Positions 1-10,097 of a DNA stretch of 25,728 nt are shown here, in pieces. Location: positions 1 to 25,728 of the forward strand of contig JAUCBJ010002857.1 of assembly GCA_032718475.1 (NCBI GenBank). Direction: 5' to 3'. The stretch is from Nemertoderma westbladi (Eukaryota; Xenacoelomorpha; Nemertodermatida; Nemertodermatidae). The translations under genes were made by a program, and so were the position numbers. Within the stretch, counting starts at the first letter, position 1. Every line of letters begins with the position of its first letter. The notes below the pieces were generated by a model. The model was not told the origin of the DNA and did not search any database. It saw nothing but the letters and a program-made list of their open reading frames with translations.

Positions 1-340
1 GACATCTCCAACCAGACACTATATAACATTGGGGGTGTCGCATTGGTTCCCCCAAGCTTGACACTATAGAACAAAATCGCCTCCACTTTGCAGGATATTG
101 CTTTCGCTGTGAGGACCAGCCAGTGCATAATCTTGTACTTTGGCAGCCTCATGGAGTGAATAAGCATGGTGGACAGCCCATGACTTTCTTGAGACGCATA
201 TTAAAGGACACTGGCCTTGAAGATGCGGATGATCTAGCAAATGTCATGGGTGATAGGGAGTTGTGGCGGCGCAATTTTGTCGACAAGCCGGCACAGCATT
301 CTTAAAAATGCAGCTGCAATGCAGCATGCCGATCCTAGTA
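1..340 (+). pseudogene. 3' end of LINE family 1, copy A (C-terminal part of ORF plus 3' UTR)
   Basis: This is the last part of an endonuclease/reverse-transcriptase LINE polyprotein, cut by the window start. Base 1 aligns with base 6107 of copy C. The readable part lies downstream of the RT catalytic core and matches the C-terminal segment shared by the other copies (LRFAGHC-like motif, then LVLWQPHGVNKHGGQP and a final MGDRELW block). The ORF stops at 303-305 and a short 3' UTR ends in CCTAGTA at about 340. A 2-nt insertion near 61-70 creates a TAG and shifts the frame, so the piece from 1 to about 65 and the piece after it are in different frames. It keeps CAG at the codon that became TAG in copy C (6248-6250). 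Dead copy. Confidence 0.85.
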
Positions 341-355
341 TATGGAGAGACTAGT

Positions 356-414
356 TTCCAAATCCTGGAAAGCCTATTCAAGGCAGCCTATGCCTTTCCC
401 TTACGTATTGGAAG
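356..414 (-). pseudogene. Left part of inverted LINE family 1 fragment D
   Basis: Bases 356-414 are the reverse complement of copy C bases 5937-5879 with a few mismatches. They continue in the same minus-strand sense as 6455-7129. The two pieces overlap only by the 19-bp duplication, so they look like one fragment split by the insertion at 415-6454. The fragment reads AAG (Lys) where copy C has the TAG at 5891-5893. Confidence 0.8.
396..414. repeat. Left target-site duplication of the B/C LINE insertion
   Basis: TTCCCTTACGTATTGGAAG at 396-414 recurs exactly at 6455-6473. The left copy abuts the truncated 5' edge of copy B and the right copy abuts the 3' tail of copy C. Both lie in the inverted LINE fragment and share two differences from the equivalent sequence in copy C, so they look like a duplicated target and not like part of the inserted element. 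Confidence 0.85.
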
Positions 415-2714
415 CCAATGGTGGGTCACGTGCGCCAGAGTAGATATGGGTGATGGGCCTCATATCTGACTCCACTGCGACACCCACCCTGTGGAATGGC
501 AAACCAGGGAGTGGTATTTGCCTCGAGAGCTGACTCGGCAAAAAAGCACCCCCCAACCCCCCCTATGGATTACATTAGTAATGCGGAGGTCCGGCCACTA
601 GAGGCCAGTGGAATGACTGGACACAATCGGCCTCACAGGCGTCAGTTATCTCCTAACCGGCTGCCTGTCTCACCCCCTACTGGAGAGAGAGCGGCAAACA
701 ATTATTTGAGTCCCTTTCCTGATGACCTTTCTGGTCCAAACCCTGGGTCACCAGGGAGGCCAGATTGTGAGGGGGAGAGGGATTCTGGAGTTGGAGGCTA
801 CTATCATGTTCCACCCCGACCAACAAAGCCATTGGTGAATCTGAGGCAAGTCACTAGACTGCCTCAGTAAACACCCTAACACTCGGGTCCCCAATGCGAC
901 AAGGTGAGCTGACTGCCTTGGCAGATAAGCTTTCTCTTAGCGCAGTGGGTGTTCAAGAGCACCGAATGCAGACTGGACAGACTGATGAGGTTCTGATTAA
1001 GGACATGGGGGGCGGTTGGCGACTCGCCCTCGCTTCAGCAGATGATAGTGGCAATGGTGGAATTGGTCTATTGATGAATCCAACTGCACATGCAGCATTG
1101 GACAAAATAGACCAAATCTCTAACCGCATCATCCGTTGCCACTTCTCATGTTCTGGAAGACTGGCTAAGAAGTTTCCTAAGGTGGTTCTGATTGTGTGCT
1201 ACTCTCCAACTAGTGTTGCCCCTGTAGAGGAGGTGGAAAATTTCTACCAGAATCTACAAGCATCTGATGGAGTGGATCAGCATGCATTCTTAACATTCCT
1301 GGGAGACTTTAATGAAAGTCTGCATCAATCACCTACATCGCCCTGGGTCTATAGCAATAGTGTTAACCGAAATTCCGTCCATCTTCAAGATTTTATCTCT
1401 GGAAATGGATTGTTTTCGGCTGGAACCCAGTTCAAGAAGCGAACTGGAAAGCTATGGACTCATAGTGGACCCAGTGGTCACAAGTCCAAGATAGACCATA
1501 TCCTGTTTCGTAGGAAATACAGGAGCTCTATACAAGACTGTAATGTATTTACACTACGACCCTTCTCCAGTGATCACCGCCTTATTGTGGCCAAGGTAAG
1601 ACTTAGTCTGCGTGCTAGCAGAACAACGAAATCTGCCTTGCCGCGGCATGACTGGTCCACTCTGTTGCAACAGCCAAGTGTGAGATCCAGCTTCACACTA
1701 CAGCTGAGCAACAGGTATGAGGTTCTTGCCTCTGAGGCGGCAGATCACTGTGAGGGCTATACTGCCTTCACAGAGGCAGTTAAGTTAGCAGCTGCAGAAA
1801 CAGTTCCTGTATACCCTCGAAACAGGAAACGGTCCCCCTGGACTGACAACAAAATTCAGAAGTGCCGAAATGACCTCTACAAGGCGCAGAAAGAGTCCCG
1901 ACACAAACAGACTACAGCGGCCAAGAATGCAGTTAAGGCTGCATCTAGGTCCCTGAACAGGCAGTACTCTGTTAATTTACAGGAGCTAATAAACCAACAG
2001 GTTGATGCCATCAATGATGCTGACGACAGCAGGCAATCATCCCAGGCATGGCATGGAGATCGATCAACTTGCTTGCTGGTCGAAAAAGCCAACCAACCAC
2101 CAAGGTTAAGGCTGAATCACCAGCCAATCGCCTCAATGGTTGGAAGGCCCACTTTGAAAAGCTCGTCAATAATGACAGGGTATTGCCTGATAACTTTATA
2201 GAAGTAAAAGTGTCTGAGTCTGTACTTCCAGATATTCCCATTGGTGATATCTCCTTTGCAGAAGTGAAGGCTGCTGAAAGAGCATTAAGACCAATCGTGC
2301 CAGTGGAGTAGATGGTGTTCCCCCTGAGGTCTTTAAAATACCTGAGTGTTTAAAGCTCATCTATCCCATCATAGTAGACATGTACCGAACAACAAGAGTC
2401 CCACAAGAAATGAAAACAAATAAGTTGGTGCCAGTTCCCAAGAAGGGCAACCTAACACTCTATGGTTCTTTTCGGGGAATCTCATTGATCTCGATTGCTG
2501 CAAAGCTATACAATAGAATTCTATTAAATCGCATCAGGGATCCCATTGAGAGACTGCTCCGTGGAAATCAGAATGGGTTCCGTAAAGGTCGTGGGACCAT
2601 GGAGCCCATTTTGACACTTAGAATGATAATTGAAGAATTATCAAAAAGGAAAGACAGGCATCTGGCTGTTATCTTTGTTGACTTCTTCAAGGTCTTTGAT
2701 TCAGTCTCTCGCTC
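415..2714 (+). pseudogene. LINE family 1 copy B: 5' UTR part, endonuclease and first half of RT, broken
   Basis: This copy matches copy C from about base 3055 onward and ends at 2714 within the codons after the VDFFKVFDSVSRS motif (RT motif A region). The ORF starts at ATG 496 with a proline-rich N-terminal extension of about 120 residues of unknown function. An EEP-type endonuclease follows: GVQEHRM near 945, GDFN at 1302-1313 and SDHRL at 1569, the usual catalytic landmarks. The linker and the N-terminal RT region (PVPKKGN, FRGISL, NGFRKGRGT) come next. Three frame breaks are visible against copy C: one missing base at 860/861, a 5-nt CATGG duplication near 2047-2055, and one missing base near 2275. 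RT motifs B to E (including FADD) and the C-terminus are absent. It keeps the 8 nt lost by copy C at about 767-780. Confidence 0.85.
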
Positions 2715-3135
2715 ATCGGGTCAGGTCAGGTATTCTAGGTCATTGATCAAGAAAACTTGCCACCTCCATGCAGCATAAAGGAGGTGCAACCTGTAGCTGC
2801 ATAGACCCTCTTACTAGGGCAAATCTGGTCCTGTAACTAGGACTCCCTTCGTTCTGGGATAAGGACGCCCTTGGTCCTGGATTAAGGACCCATATACTTT
2901 GCTGCAGGGGTATATGGCCTGACCAGGCAGATGATGATCTACCAATGGCTGGTCAGGAGTAGAGTGTTCTCATGTCCACTCTGAGTGCACTTCACTGCGA
3001 CCTGCACCTGGCAGCAGGGGTACAGGGCATGACCCAGCAGATGAGCTGCAACAGCCAATGGTGGGTCATGTGCGCCAGAGTAGATATGGGTGATGGGCCT
3101 CATATCTGACTCCATTGCGACACCCACCCTGTGGA
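2715..3135 (+). other. 5' UTR of LINE copy C
   Basis: This non-coding leader starts abruptly where copy B homology ends (TCGGGTCAGGTCAGG...). It runs to the proposed ATG at 3136, with an in-frame stop at 3091-3093. It may be the true 5' end of the transcript, as the junction with B would mark the end of the RNA template. It contains a likely hairpin: CACCTCC at 2761-2767 pairs with GGAGGTG at 2780-2786, and the outer TTGC/GCAA extend the stem past a bulge. It also holds a 110-bp imperfect duplication. No promoter motif is recognised. Confidence 0.55.
2901..3135 (+). repeat. Two imperfect tandem units (about 110 bp) in LINE 5' UTR
   Basis: Unit 1 starts at 2901 (GCTGCAGGGGTATATGGCCT) and unit 2 at 3011 (GCAGCAGGGGTACAGGGCAT). 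Both continue with a GACC..CAGATGA element, then CCAATGG and TGGTC/GGGTCA, and end in CACTGCGAC or CATTGCGAC. Similarity is partial, so this is an old duplication. In some animal LINEs repeated 5' UTR monomers carry promoter activity; that role is only an inference here. Confidence 0.55.
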
Positions 3136-6100
3136 ATGGCAAACCAGGGTGTGGTATTTGCCCCGAGAGCTGACTCGGCAAAAAAGCACCCCCCAACCCC
3201 CACTATGGATTACATTAGTAATGCGGAGGTCCGGCCACTAGAGGCCAGTGGAATTACCGGGCACAATCGGCCTCACAGGCGTCAGTTATCTCCTGACAGG
3301 CTGCCTGTCTCACCCCCTACTGGAGAGAGAGCAGCCAACAATTCTTTGAGTCCCTTTCCTGATGACCTTTCTGGCCCAAACCCTGGGTCACCAGGGAGGC
3401 CAGATTGTGGGGGATTCTGGAGTTGGAGGCTACTCTCATGTTACACCCCGACCAACAAAGCCATTGGTGAATCTGAGGCAAGTCACTAGACTAGCCTCAG
3501 TAAACACCCTAACACTCGGGTCCCCAATGCGACAAGGTGAGATGACTGCCTTGGCAGATAAGCTTTCTCTTAGTGCAGTGGGTGTTCAAGAGCACCGAAT
3601 GCAGACTGGACAGACTGATGAGGTTCTGATTAAGGACATGGGGGGCGGTTGGCAACTCGCCCTCGCGTCGGCAGATGATAGTGGCAATGGTGGAATTGGT
3701 CTATTGATAAATCCAACTGCACATGCAGCATTGGACAAAATAGACCAAATCTCTAACCGCATCATCCGTTGCCACTTCTCATGTTCTGGAAGACTGGCTA
3801 AGAAGTTTCCTAAGGCGGTTCTGATTGTGTGCTACTCTCCAACTAGTGTTGCGCCTGTAGAGGAGGTGGAAAATTTCTACCACAATCTACAAGCAGCTAC
3901 TGATGGAGTTGATCAGCATGCATTCTTAACATTCCTGGGAGACTTTAATGCAAGTCTGCATTAATCACCTACATCGCCCTGGGTCTATAGCAATAGTGTT
4001 AACCGAAATTCTGTCCATCTTCAGGATTTTATCTCTGGAAATGGATTGTTTTCGGCTGGAACCCAGTTCAAGAAGCGAACTGGAAAGCTATGGACTCATA
4101 GTGGACCCAGTGGTCACAAGTCCCAGATAGACCATATTTTGTTTCGTAGGAAATACTGGAGCTCTATACAAGACTGTAATGCATTTACACTTCGACCATT
4201 CTCCAGTGATCACCGCCTTATTGTGGCCAAGGTAAGACTTAGCCTGCGTGCTAGCAGAACAACGAAATCTGCCTTGCCGCGACATGACTGGTCCTCTCTG
4301 TTGCAACAGCCAAGTGTGAGATCCAGCTTCACACTACAGCTGAGCAACAGGTATGAGGCTCTTGCCTCTGAGGCGGCAGATCACTGTGAGGGCTATACTG
4401 CCTTTACAAAAGCAGTTAAATTAGCAGCTGCAGAAACAGTTCCTGTATACCCTCGAAACAGGAAAAGGGCCCCCTGGACTGACAACAAAATTCAGAAGTG
4501 CCGAAAAGTCCTTCATAAGGCGCAGAAAGAGTCCCGACTCAAACAGACTACAGCGGCCAAGAATGCAGTTAAGGCTGCATCTAGGTCCCTGAACAGGCAG
4601 TACTCTGTTAATCTACAGGAGCTAATAAACCAACAGGTTGATGCCATCAATGATGCTGACGACAGCAGGCAATCATCCCAGGCATGGAAATCGATCAACT
4701 TGCATACTGGGCGGAAAAGCCAACCAACCACCAAGGTTAAGGCTGAATCACCAGCCGATCGCCTCAATGGTTGGAAAGCCCACTTTGAAAAGCTCCTCAA
4801 TAATGACAGGGTATTGCCTGATAACTTTATAGAAGTAAAAGTGTCTGAGTCTGTACTCCCAGATATCTCCTTTGCAGAAGTAAAGGCTGCTGCAAAGAGC
4901 ATTAAGACCAATCGTGCCAGTGGAGTAGATGGTGTTCCCCCTGAGGTCTTTAAAATACCTGAGTGTTTAAAGCTCATCTATCCCATCATAGTAGACATGT
5001 ACCGAACATCAAGAGTCCCACAAGAAATTAAAACAAATAAGTTGGTGCCAGTTCCCAAAAAGGGCAACCTAACACTCTATGGTTCTTTTCGGGGAATCTC
5101 ATTGATCTCAATTGCTGCAAAGCTATACAATAGGATTCTATAAAATCGCATCAGGGATCCCATTGAGAGACTGCTCCGTGGAAATCAGAATGGGTTCCGT
5201 AAAGGTCGTGGGACCATGGAGCCCATTTTGGCACTTAGAAGGATAATTGAAGAATTATCAAAAAAGAAAGACAGGCATCTGGCTGTTATCTTTGTTGACT
5301 TCTTCAAGGCCTTTGATTCAGTCTCTCGCTCACGTATGTTCAGCATACTTGCATTACATGGGATTCCTGATGAAATTAATGCAGCAATAAGATCAGTATA
5401 CGATGGTTCGACAACATTTGTGTCTACTGTTGACGGTGACACAGAACCATTTGAAGTGTTATGGGGCGTCCTCCAAGGAGACACACTTGCACCATTCTTG
5501 TTCATTATTGTGGTTGACTATGTTCTACGCATGTCCTTAGATCATCATAATGATGATGGGGTAATGATAACTCCACCTACTGGCTCCAGAAGTCGAGGAA
5601 ATCCTGCCAAGTACCTAACTGATCTAGACTTTGCTGATGACTTAGGAGTACTCTCAGAATCATTAGACGGAGCCCAACGGCTCCTCAGCTCATTAGAACA
5701 TGCTGCTTCTAGTGTTGGTCTTTTTATTAACTCCAGAAAGACCAAAATTTTGACAGTTAACTTTGAAAGTCCTCAGCAAGTCTCTGATCGGATGAGCATA
5801 AGCTCAAAGGATGGTATGCTTGAGCATGTGGACGACTTCTGTTACCTGGGATCATGGATCCGGAAGTCAGGTGAGGACCTTCGAATACGTTAGGGAAAGG
5901 CATGGGCAGCCTTGAATAGGCTTTCCAGGATTTGGAAGTCACCGAGAATTAATCGGAAACTTAAGGTCCGATTATTTAGAGCAGCAGTAGTTCCAGTACT
6001 CCTCTACGGGAGTCCATGCTGGGGTCTAACTGCTGAGGACACCAAATCTCTGGATGGCACATTCACAAGAAAGCTACGCCGGGTTCATTGTGTCAAGTAC

Positions 6101-6409
6101 AATGCACACATCTCTAACCAGACACTATATAACATTGGAGGTGTCTCATTGGTTCCCCCAAGCTTGAAACTAGAACAAAATCGCCTCCGCTTTGCAGGAC
6201 ATTGCTTTCGCCGTGAGGACCAGCCAGTGCATAATCTTGTACTTTGGTAGTCTCATGGAGTGAATAAGCATGGTGGACAGCCCATGACTTTCTTGAGACG
6301 CATCTTAAAGGACACTGGCCTTGAAGATGCGGATGATCTAGCAAATGTCATGGGTGATAGGGAGTTGTGGCGGTGCAATTTTGTCGATAAGCCGGCACAG
6401 CATTCTTAA
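3136..6409 (+). pseudogene. LINE family 1 copy C: endonuclease plus reverse transcriptase ORF, broken
   Basis: This was one ORF of roughly 1,090 codons. Order: proline-rich N-terminus (3136-3410); EEP/AP-like endonuclease with GVQEHRM, GDFN at 3938-3949 and SDHRL from 4205; a linker rich in basic residues; RT with PVPKKGN, FRGISL, NGFRKGRG, VDFFKAFDS, GVLQGDTLAP and FADD at 5630-5641; then a C-terminal region with LRFAGHCFRRE and MGDRELW. Against copies A, B and D, an 8-nt deletion near 3409 shifts the frame. Four single-base changes make stops: CAA to TAA at 3962, TTA to TAA at 5141, AAG to TAG at 5891 and CAG to TAG at 6248. The original stop is 6407-6409. After the 8-nt deletion everything stays in one frame. 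The single ORF, very short 3' UTR and trinucleotide tail fit RTE-like LINEs, but the clade was not tested. Confidence 0.85.
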
Positions 6410-6454
6410 AAATGCAGCTGCAATGCAGCATGCCGATTCTAGTAGTCCTAGTAG
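6410..6454 (+). other. 3' UTR and tail of LINE copy C
   Basis: Only 45 bases separate the original stop from the duplicated target. They contain the 10-bp palindrome TGCAGCTGCA at 6413-6422, followed by a further TGCAGC, and end in an imperfect (TAG)n run at 6440-6454. A short 3' end with secondary structure and a simple repeat is what the LINE's own RT would need for target-primed priming; that role is inferred. Confidence 0.6.
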
Positions 6455-6473
6455 TTCCCTTACGTATTGGAAG
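6455..6473. repeat. Right target-site duplication of the B/C LINE insertion
   Basis: Exact 19-bp copy of 396-414. It directly follows the (TAG)n tail of copy C and runs on without a break into the inverted RT fragment. Confidence 0.85.
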
Positions 6474-7129
6474 GTCCTCACCTGACTTCCGGATCCATGA
6501 TCCCAGGTAACAGAAGTCGTCCACATGCTCAAGCATACCATGCTTTGAGCTTATGCTCATCCGATCAGAGACTTGCTGAGGACTTTCAAAGTTAACTGTC
6601 AGGATTTTGGTCTTTCTGGAGTTAATAAAAAGACCAACACTAGAAGCAGCATGTTCTAATGAGCTGAGGAGCCGTTGGGCTCCGTCTAATGATTCTGAGA
6701 GTACTCCTAAGTCATCAGCAAAGTCTAGATCATTTCTTCTTCTGGAGCCAGTAGGTGGAGTTATCATCACCCCATCATCATTATGATGATCTAAGGACAT
6801 GCGTAGAACATAGTCAACCACAATTATGAACAAGAATGGTGCAAGTGTGTCTCCCTGGAGGACGCCCCATAACACTTCAAATAGTTCTGTGTCACCGTCA
6901 ACAGTAGACACAAATGTTGTCGAACCATCGTATACTGATCTGATTGCTGCAATAATTTCATCAGGAATCCCAAATAATGAAAGTATGCTGAACATACGCG
7001 AGCGAGAGACTGAATCAAAGGCCTTGAAGAAGTCAACAAAGATAACAGCCAGATGCCTGTCTTTCTTTTTTGAGAACTCTTCAATTATCCTTCTAAGTGC
7101 CAAAATGGGCTCCATGATCCCACGACCTT
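6455..7129 (-). pseudogene. Right part of inverted LINE family 1 fragment D (RT core)
   Basis: On the minus strand this reads as the RT core of family 1, equivalent to copy C bases about 5202-5890. It includes the GRG..MEPILALRRIIEE block, VDFFKAFDSVSRS, GVLQGDTLAP, FADDLG and the DDFCYLGSW segment. The frame is open from about 7115 down to the duplicated target. A 24-nt in-frame deletion removes eight residues just before FADD relative to copy C. It has neither the LINE 5' end nor the 3' end, so it is an internal fragment. Beyond 6455 the minus frame runs into the antisense of copy C's tail, which is an accident of insertion. Confidence 0.85.
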
Positions 7130-7133
7130 GGCC

Positions 7134-7339
7134 TAGTCTCTCTATATTACAGTACTAGTCTCTCTATATTACAGTACTAGTCTCTCTATATTACAGTACT
7201 AATCTCTCTCTATAACAGTACTAATCTCTCTCTATAACAGTACTAATCTCTCTCTATTACAGTACTAGTCTCTCTCTATTACAGTACTAGTCTCTCTATA
7301 TTACAGTACTAATCTCTCTATATTATAGTACTAGTCTCT
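7134..7339. repeat. 22-bp minisatellite, about 9.4 units
   Basis: Units begin TAGTCTCTCTATATTACAGT plus AC and keep a strict 22-bp period for nine units (7134-7331), followed by a partial tenth. Variants are TAG or TAA at the start, CTCTAT or CTCTCTAT in the middle, and ATTACAG, ATAACAG or ATTATAG. The three AA/AAC-type units (7200-7265) are grouped. The array fills exactly the gap between inverted fragment D and LINE E1. Confidence 0.92.
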
Positions 7340-9230
7340 CAAAACTCTGAGGTTACTTGTAAGAGAGAAGACCTTAAGATAGCCTACAAAGTTAAAACCG
7401 AACAACCAACAACCGAAAACATTAACAAGGTTGAGAAAGCTAAGGACGATCTTAAATTGGCCTACAACATCAGCCAGGAAAAGTATATACAGGATAAAAC
7501 TGAAGCAATTACAACTGCTCACATACAGCAACAATCAAGACTTACCTGGCAAACTGTAAATGAGGTATCTGGTCGGAAAAGTTGTGCAAAGGGGCGCCTC
7601 AAAGCCGATAGTCCTGAAGAACGTGTTGGGAAGTGGAAAAATCACTTCAGCAACTTGCTTGGGAAGCCACCAAACGTCGAGGTCAGCCCTACAAGGAAAA
7701 TATATGACAAGACACTACCTATAGAAACAGGGGACTTCACACCTGCCGAACTCCAAAGAAGCATTAAAAGCATGTCCAATAATAAAGCGAGTGGATTAGA
7801 TGAAATCCCAGCGGAGGTATGGAAAACCGGAGTGCTAAACAGACCATTATTGAATGTTTGCAACCGGATGTTAAAAGGGGAAAAGCCACCCCCAATTTGG
7901 ACTAAAGGTCAACTAAAGCCTATCCCCAAGAAAGGAGACCTCGGCATACCAACGAACTATCGTGGGATCTGTCTGCTTGTGGTAGCTGCCGAAATATACA
8001 ATAAAATGATTCTATATAGGATTAGGCCTCACATAGAGAAACTACTGCGTAAGAGCCAAAACGGATTTCAACCAAGTAGATCAACAATAGCTCAGATACT
8101 TGCACTACGGAGACTGATTGAAGGAATTAAGTCAAAGAATCTCCCCGCTGTCATGACTTTTGTGGACTTCAAGAAGGCATTCGACTCAATCCATAGAGGT
8201 AAAATGCTTGAACTTTCTAAGAGCTTATGGAATACCAGAAGTAATTGTTGCTGGCATTGGATTGTTATATTGTGACACAGAAGCGCAGGTTCTCTCACCA
8301 GATGGTGAAACTGAGTTTTTCTCAATCCTGGCTGGTGTACTGCAAGGTGACACCTTAGCACCATTACTATTTGTAATTGTGCTGGATTACGCAATGAGGA
8401 CGGCCACTAAGGGTGAAGATCTGGGATTCACACTTCAAGAACGCAGAAGTAGTAGATATCCGGCAACTACAGTCACAGACACCGACTTTGCGGATGACAT
8501 CGCCCTGCTCTCTAATACGCTAGCCGATGCACAGCTTCTACTAAATAAAGTGGAGAGGGCTGCTAAGGTGGTTGGATTGCATATAAATGCTACCAAGACC
8601 GAATTCAAGACCTTTAATGTTGATGGAAACTTGACAACCATTGATAATAATCAACTAAGGAAGGTCGATGACTTCCAGTACCTTGGATCATGGATAGAGA
8701 GTAGCAAAAAGGACATAGAAGTTAGGAAAGCAAAGGCTTGGGTAGCTCTATCAAAAATGGATACCATCTGGAAATCAGATCTCTCCAGGCACCTGAAGAC
8801 TAAGTTCTTTCGAGCCACAGTGGAAAGTGTATTTTTATACGGGGGTGAGACCTGGACACTGACTAAATCACTTGAACAACGAATTGATGGTTGCTACACA
8901 AGACTACGAAGGGCAGCCCTAAACATCAGCTGGAGACAACACATGACAAACGCCGAGCTTTATGGTACAATACCACCTGTATCAACCACCCTCCGTGAAC
9001 GCAGATTAAGATTCAGTGGGCACTGCTGGCGAAGTAAAGACGAGGTCAAACCAGATCTACTTCTCTGGCAACCAACTCATGGAAAGCGTAGTCGTGGACG
9101 ACCGGCCATAACATATATAGATCAACTTGAAAGGGATACTGAACTTGGGAGAAACGAAATTGCGACAACAATGGAGAATCGGGAAGCCTGGAAGGATCTC
9201 ATTTACACTGTCCGAGTTCGCTCGACCTAG
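7340..9230 (+). pseudogene. LINE family 2 copy E1: RT and C-terminal region, 5' truncated, one frameshift
   Basis: The reading frame is open from the edge of the minisatellite, so the endonuclease half is missing. From 7340 there is a lysine-rich linker, then TWQTVNEVSGRKS, NKASGLDEIPAEVWK, PIPKKGD, YRGICL and NGFQPSRST. VDFKKAFDS starts near 8162, GVLQGDTLAP near 8335 and FADD is at 8487-8498. The C-terminus has YGGETWTLTK, LRFSGHCWRS and RGRPAITYIDQLERDTEL. One extra base near 8208-8210 shifts frame 7340-8208 against 8211-9230; otherwise the RT core is uninterrupted. The same domain order as family 1 with clearly different protein sequence makes it a second family. It ends RVRST-stop, and the stop TAG is the first unit of the tail. 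Confidence 0.88.
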
Positions 9231-9237
9231 TAGTAGT
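9228..9237 (+). repeat. (TAG)n tail of LINE E1
   Basis: TAGTAGTAGT starts with the ORF stop codon and runs straight into the 5'-truncated edge of copy E2. No 3' UTR is left between stop and tail. Confidence 0.7.
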
Positions 9238-10078
9238 ACGCAATGAGGACGGCCACAAAGGGTGAAGATCTGGGATTCACACTTCAAGAACGCAGAAGTA
9301 GTAGATATCCGGCAACTACAGTCACAGACACCGACTTTGCGGATGACATCGCCCTGCTCTCTAATACGCTAGCAGATGCACAGCTTCTACTAAATAAAGT
9401 GGAGAGGGCTGCTAAGGAGGTTGGATTGCATATAAATGCTACCAAGACCGAATTCATGACCTTTAATGTTGATGGAAACTTGACAACCATTGATAATAAT
9501 CAACTAAGGCAGGTCGATGACTTCCAGTACCTTGGATCATGGATAGAGAGTAGCAAAAAGGACATAGAAGTTAGGAAAGCAAAGGCTTGGGTAGCTCTTT
9601 CAAAAATGGATACCATCTGGAAATCAGATCTCTCCAGGCACCTGAAGACCAAGTTCTTTCGAGCTACAGTGGAAAGTGTATTTTTATACGGGGGTGAGAC
9701 CTGGACACTGACTAAATCACTTGAACAACGAATTGATGGTTGCTACACAAGACTACTAAGGGCAGCCCTAAACATCAGCTGGAGACAACACATGACAAAC
9801 GCCGAGCTTTATGGTACAATACCACCTGTATCAACCACCCTCCGTGAACGCAGATTAAGATTCAGTGGGCACTGCTGGCGAAGTAAAGACGAGGTCATAC
9901 CAGATCTACTTTTTGGCAACCAACTCATGGAAAGCGTAGTCGTGGACGACCTGCCATAACATATATAGATCAACTTGAAAGGTATACTGAACTTAGGAGA
10001 AACGAAATTGCGACAACTATGGAGAATCGGGAAGCCTGGAAGGATCTCATTTCCACTGTCCGAGTTCGCTCGACCTAG
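9237..10078 (+). pseudogene. LINE family 2 copy E2: end of RT plus C-terminus, 5' truncated
   Basis: This repeats E1 from base 8388 to the end. By eye it has about 16 substitutions and one deletion in some 840 bp, near 98 % identity. FADD is kept. A missing base near 9911 (CTACTTTTTGG against CTACTTCTCTGG) shifts the frame, so the downstream part with MENREAWKDL and RVRST is in another frame and stops at TAG 10076-10078. The junction with E1's tail is direct. E2 is too short to be functional. Confidence 0.88.
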
Positions 10079-10097
10079 TAGTACAGTAGTAGTAGTA
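10076..10097 (+). repeat. (TAG)n-like tail of LINE E2
   Basis: Stop codon TAG followed by TACAG and further TAG units up to a short A run. Same arrangement as E1, and similar to the tail of family 1 at 6440-6454. Confidence 0.7.

Larger units (their letters stand above)
415..6454 (+). mobile_element. Chimeric head-to-tail LINE family 1 insertion (copies B and C)
   Basis: One 6-kb block bounded by a perfect 19-bp direct repeat. It holds copy B, which starts inside the 5' UTR and stops at 2714 in the RT region, joined directly to copy C with a longer 5' UTR, a full-length broken ORF and a 3' tail ending in TAGTAGTCCTAGTAG. B and C differ at many single positions and several indels, so they are not a fresh tandem duplication. 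One target-site duplication around two elements suggests that the dimer formed during one insertion, or that a nested insertion later lost material by recombination. Confidence 0.75.

Noticed and set aside
1-414. Twin-priming inversion linking copy A to fragment D
   Set aside because: Twin priming puts the inverted part on the 5' side of the sense 3' part. Here the inverted part follows the complete 3' end, so the order does not fit.
1877-4977. Minus-strand open frames across copies B and C
   Set aside because: They are antisense shadows of the LINE ORF and have no domain of their own.
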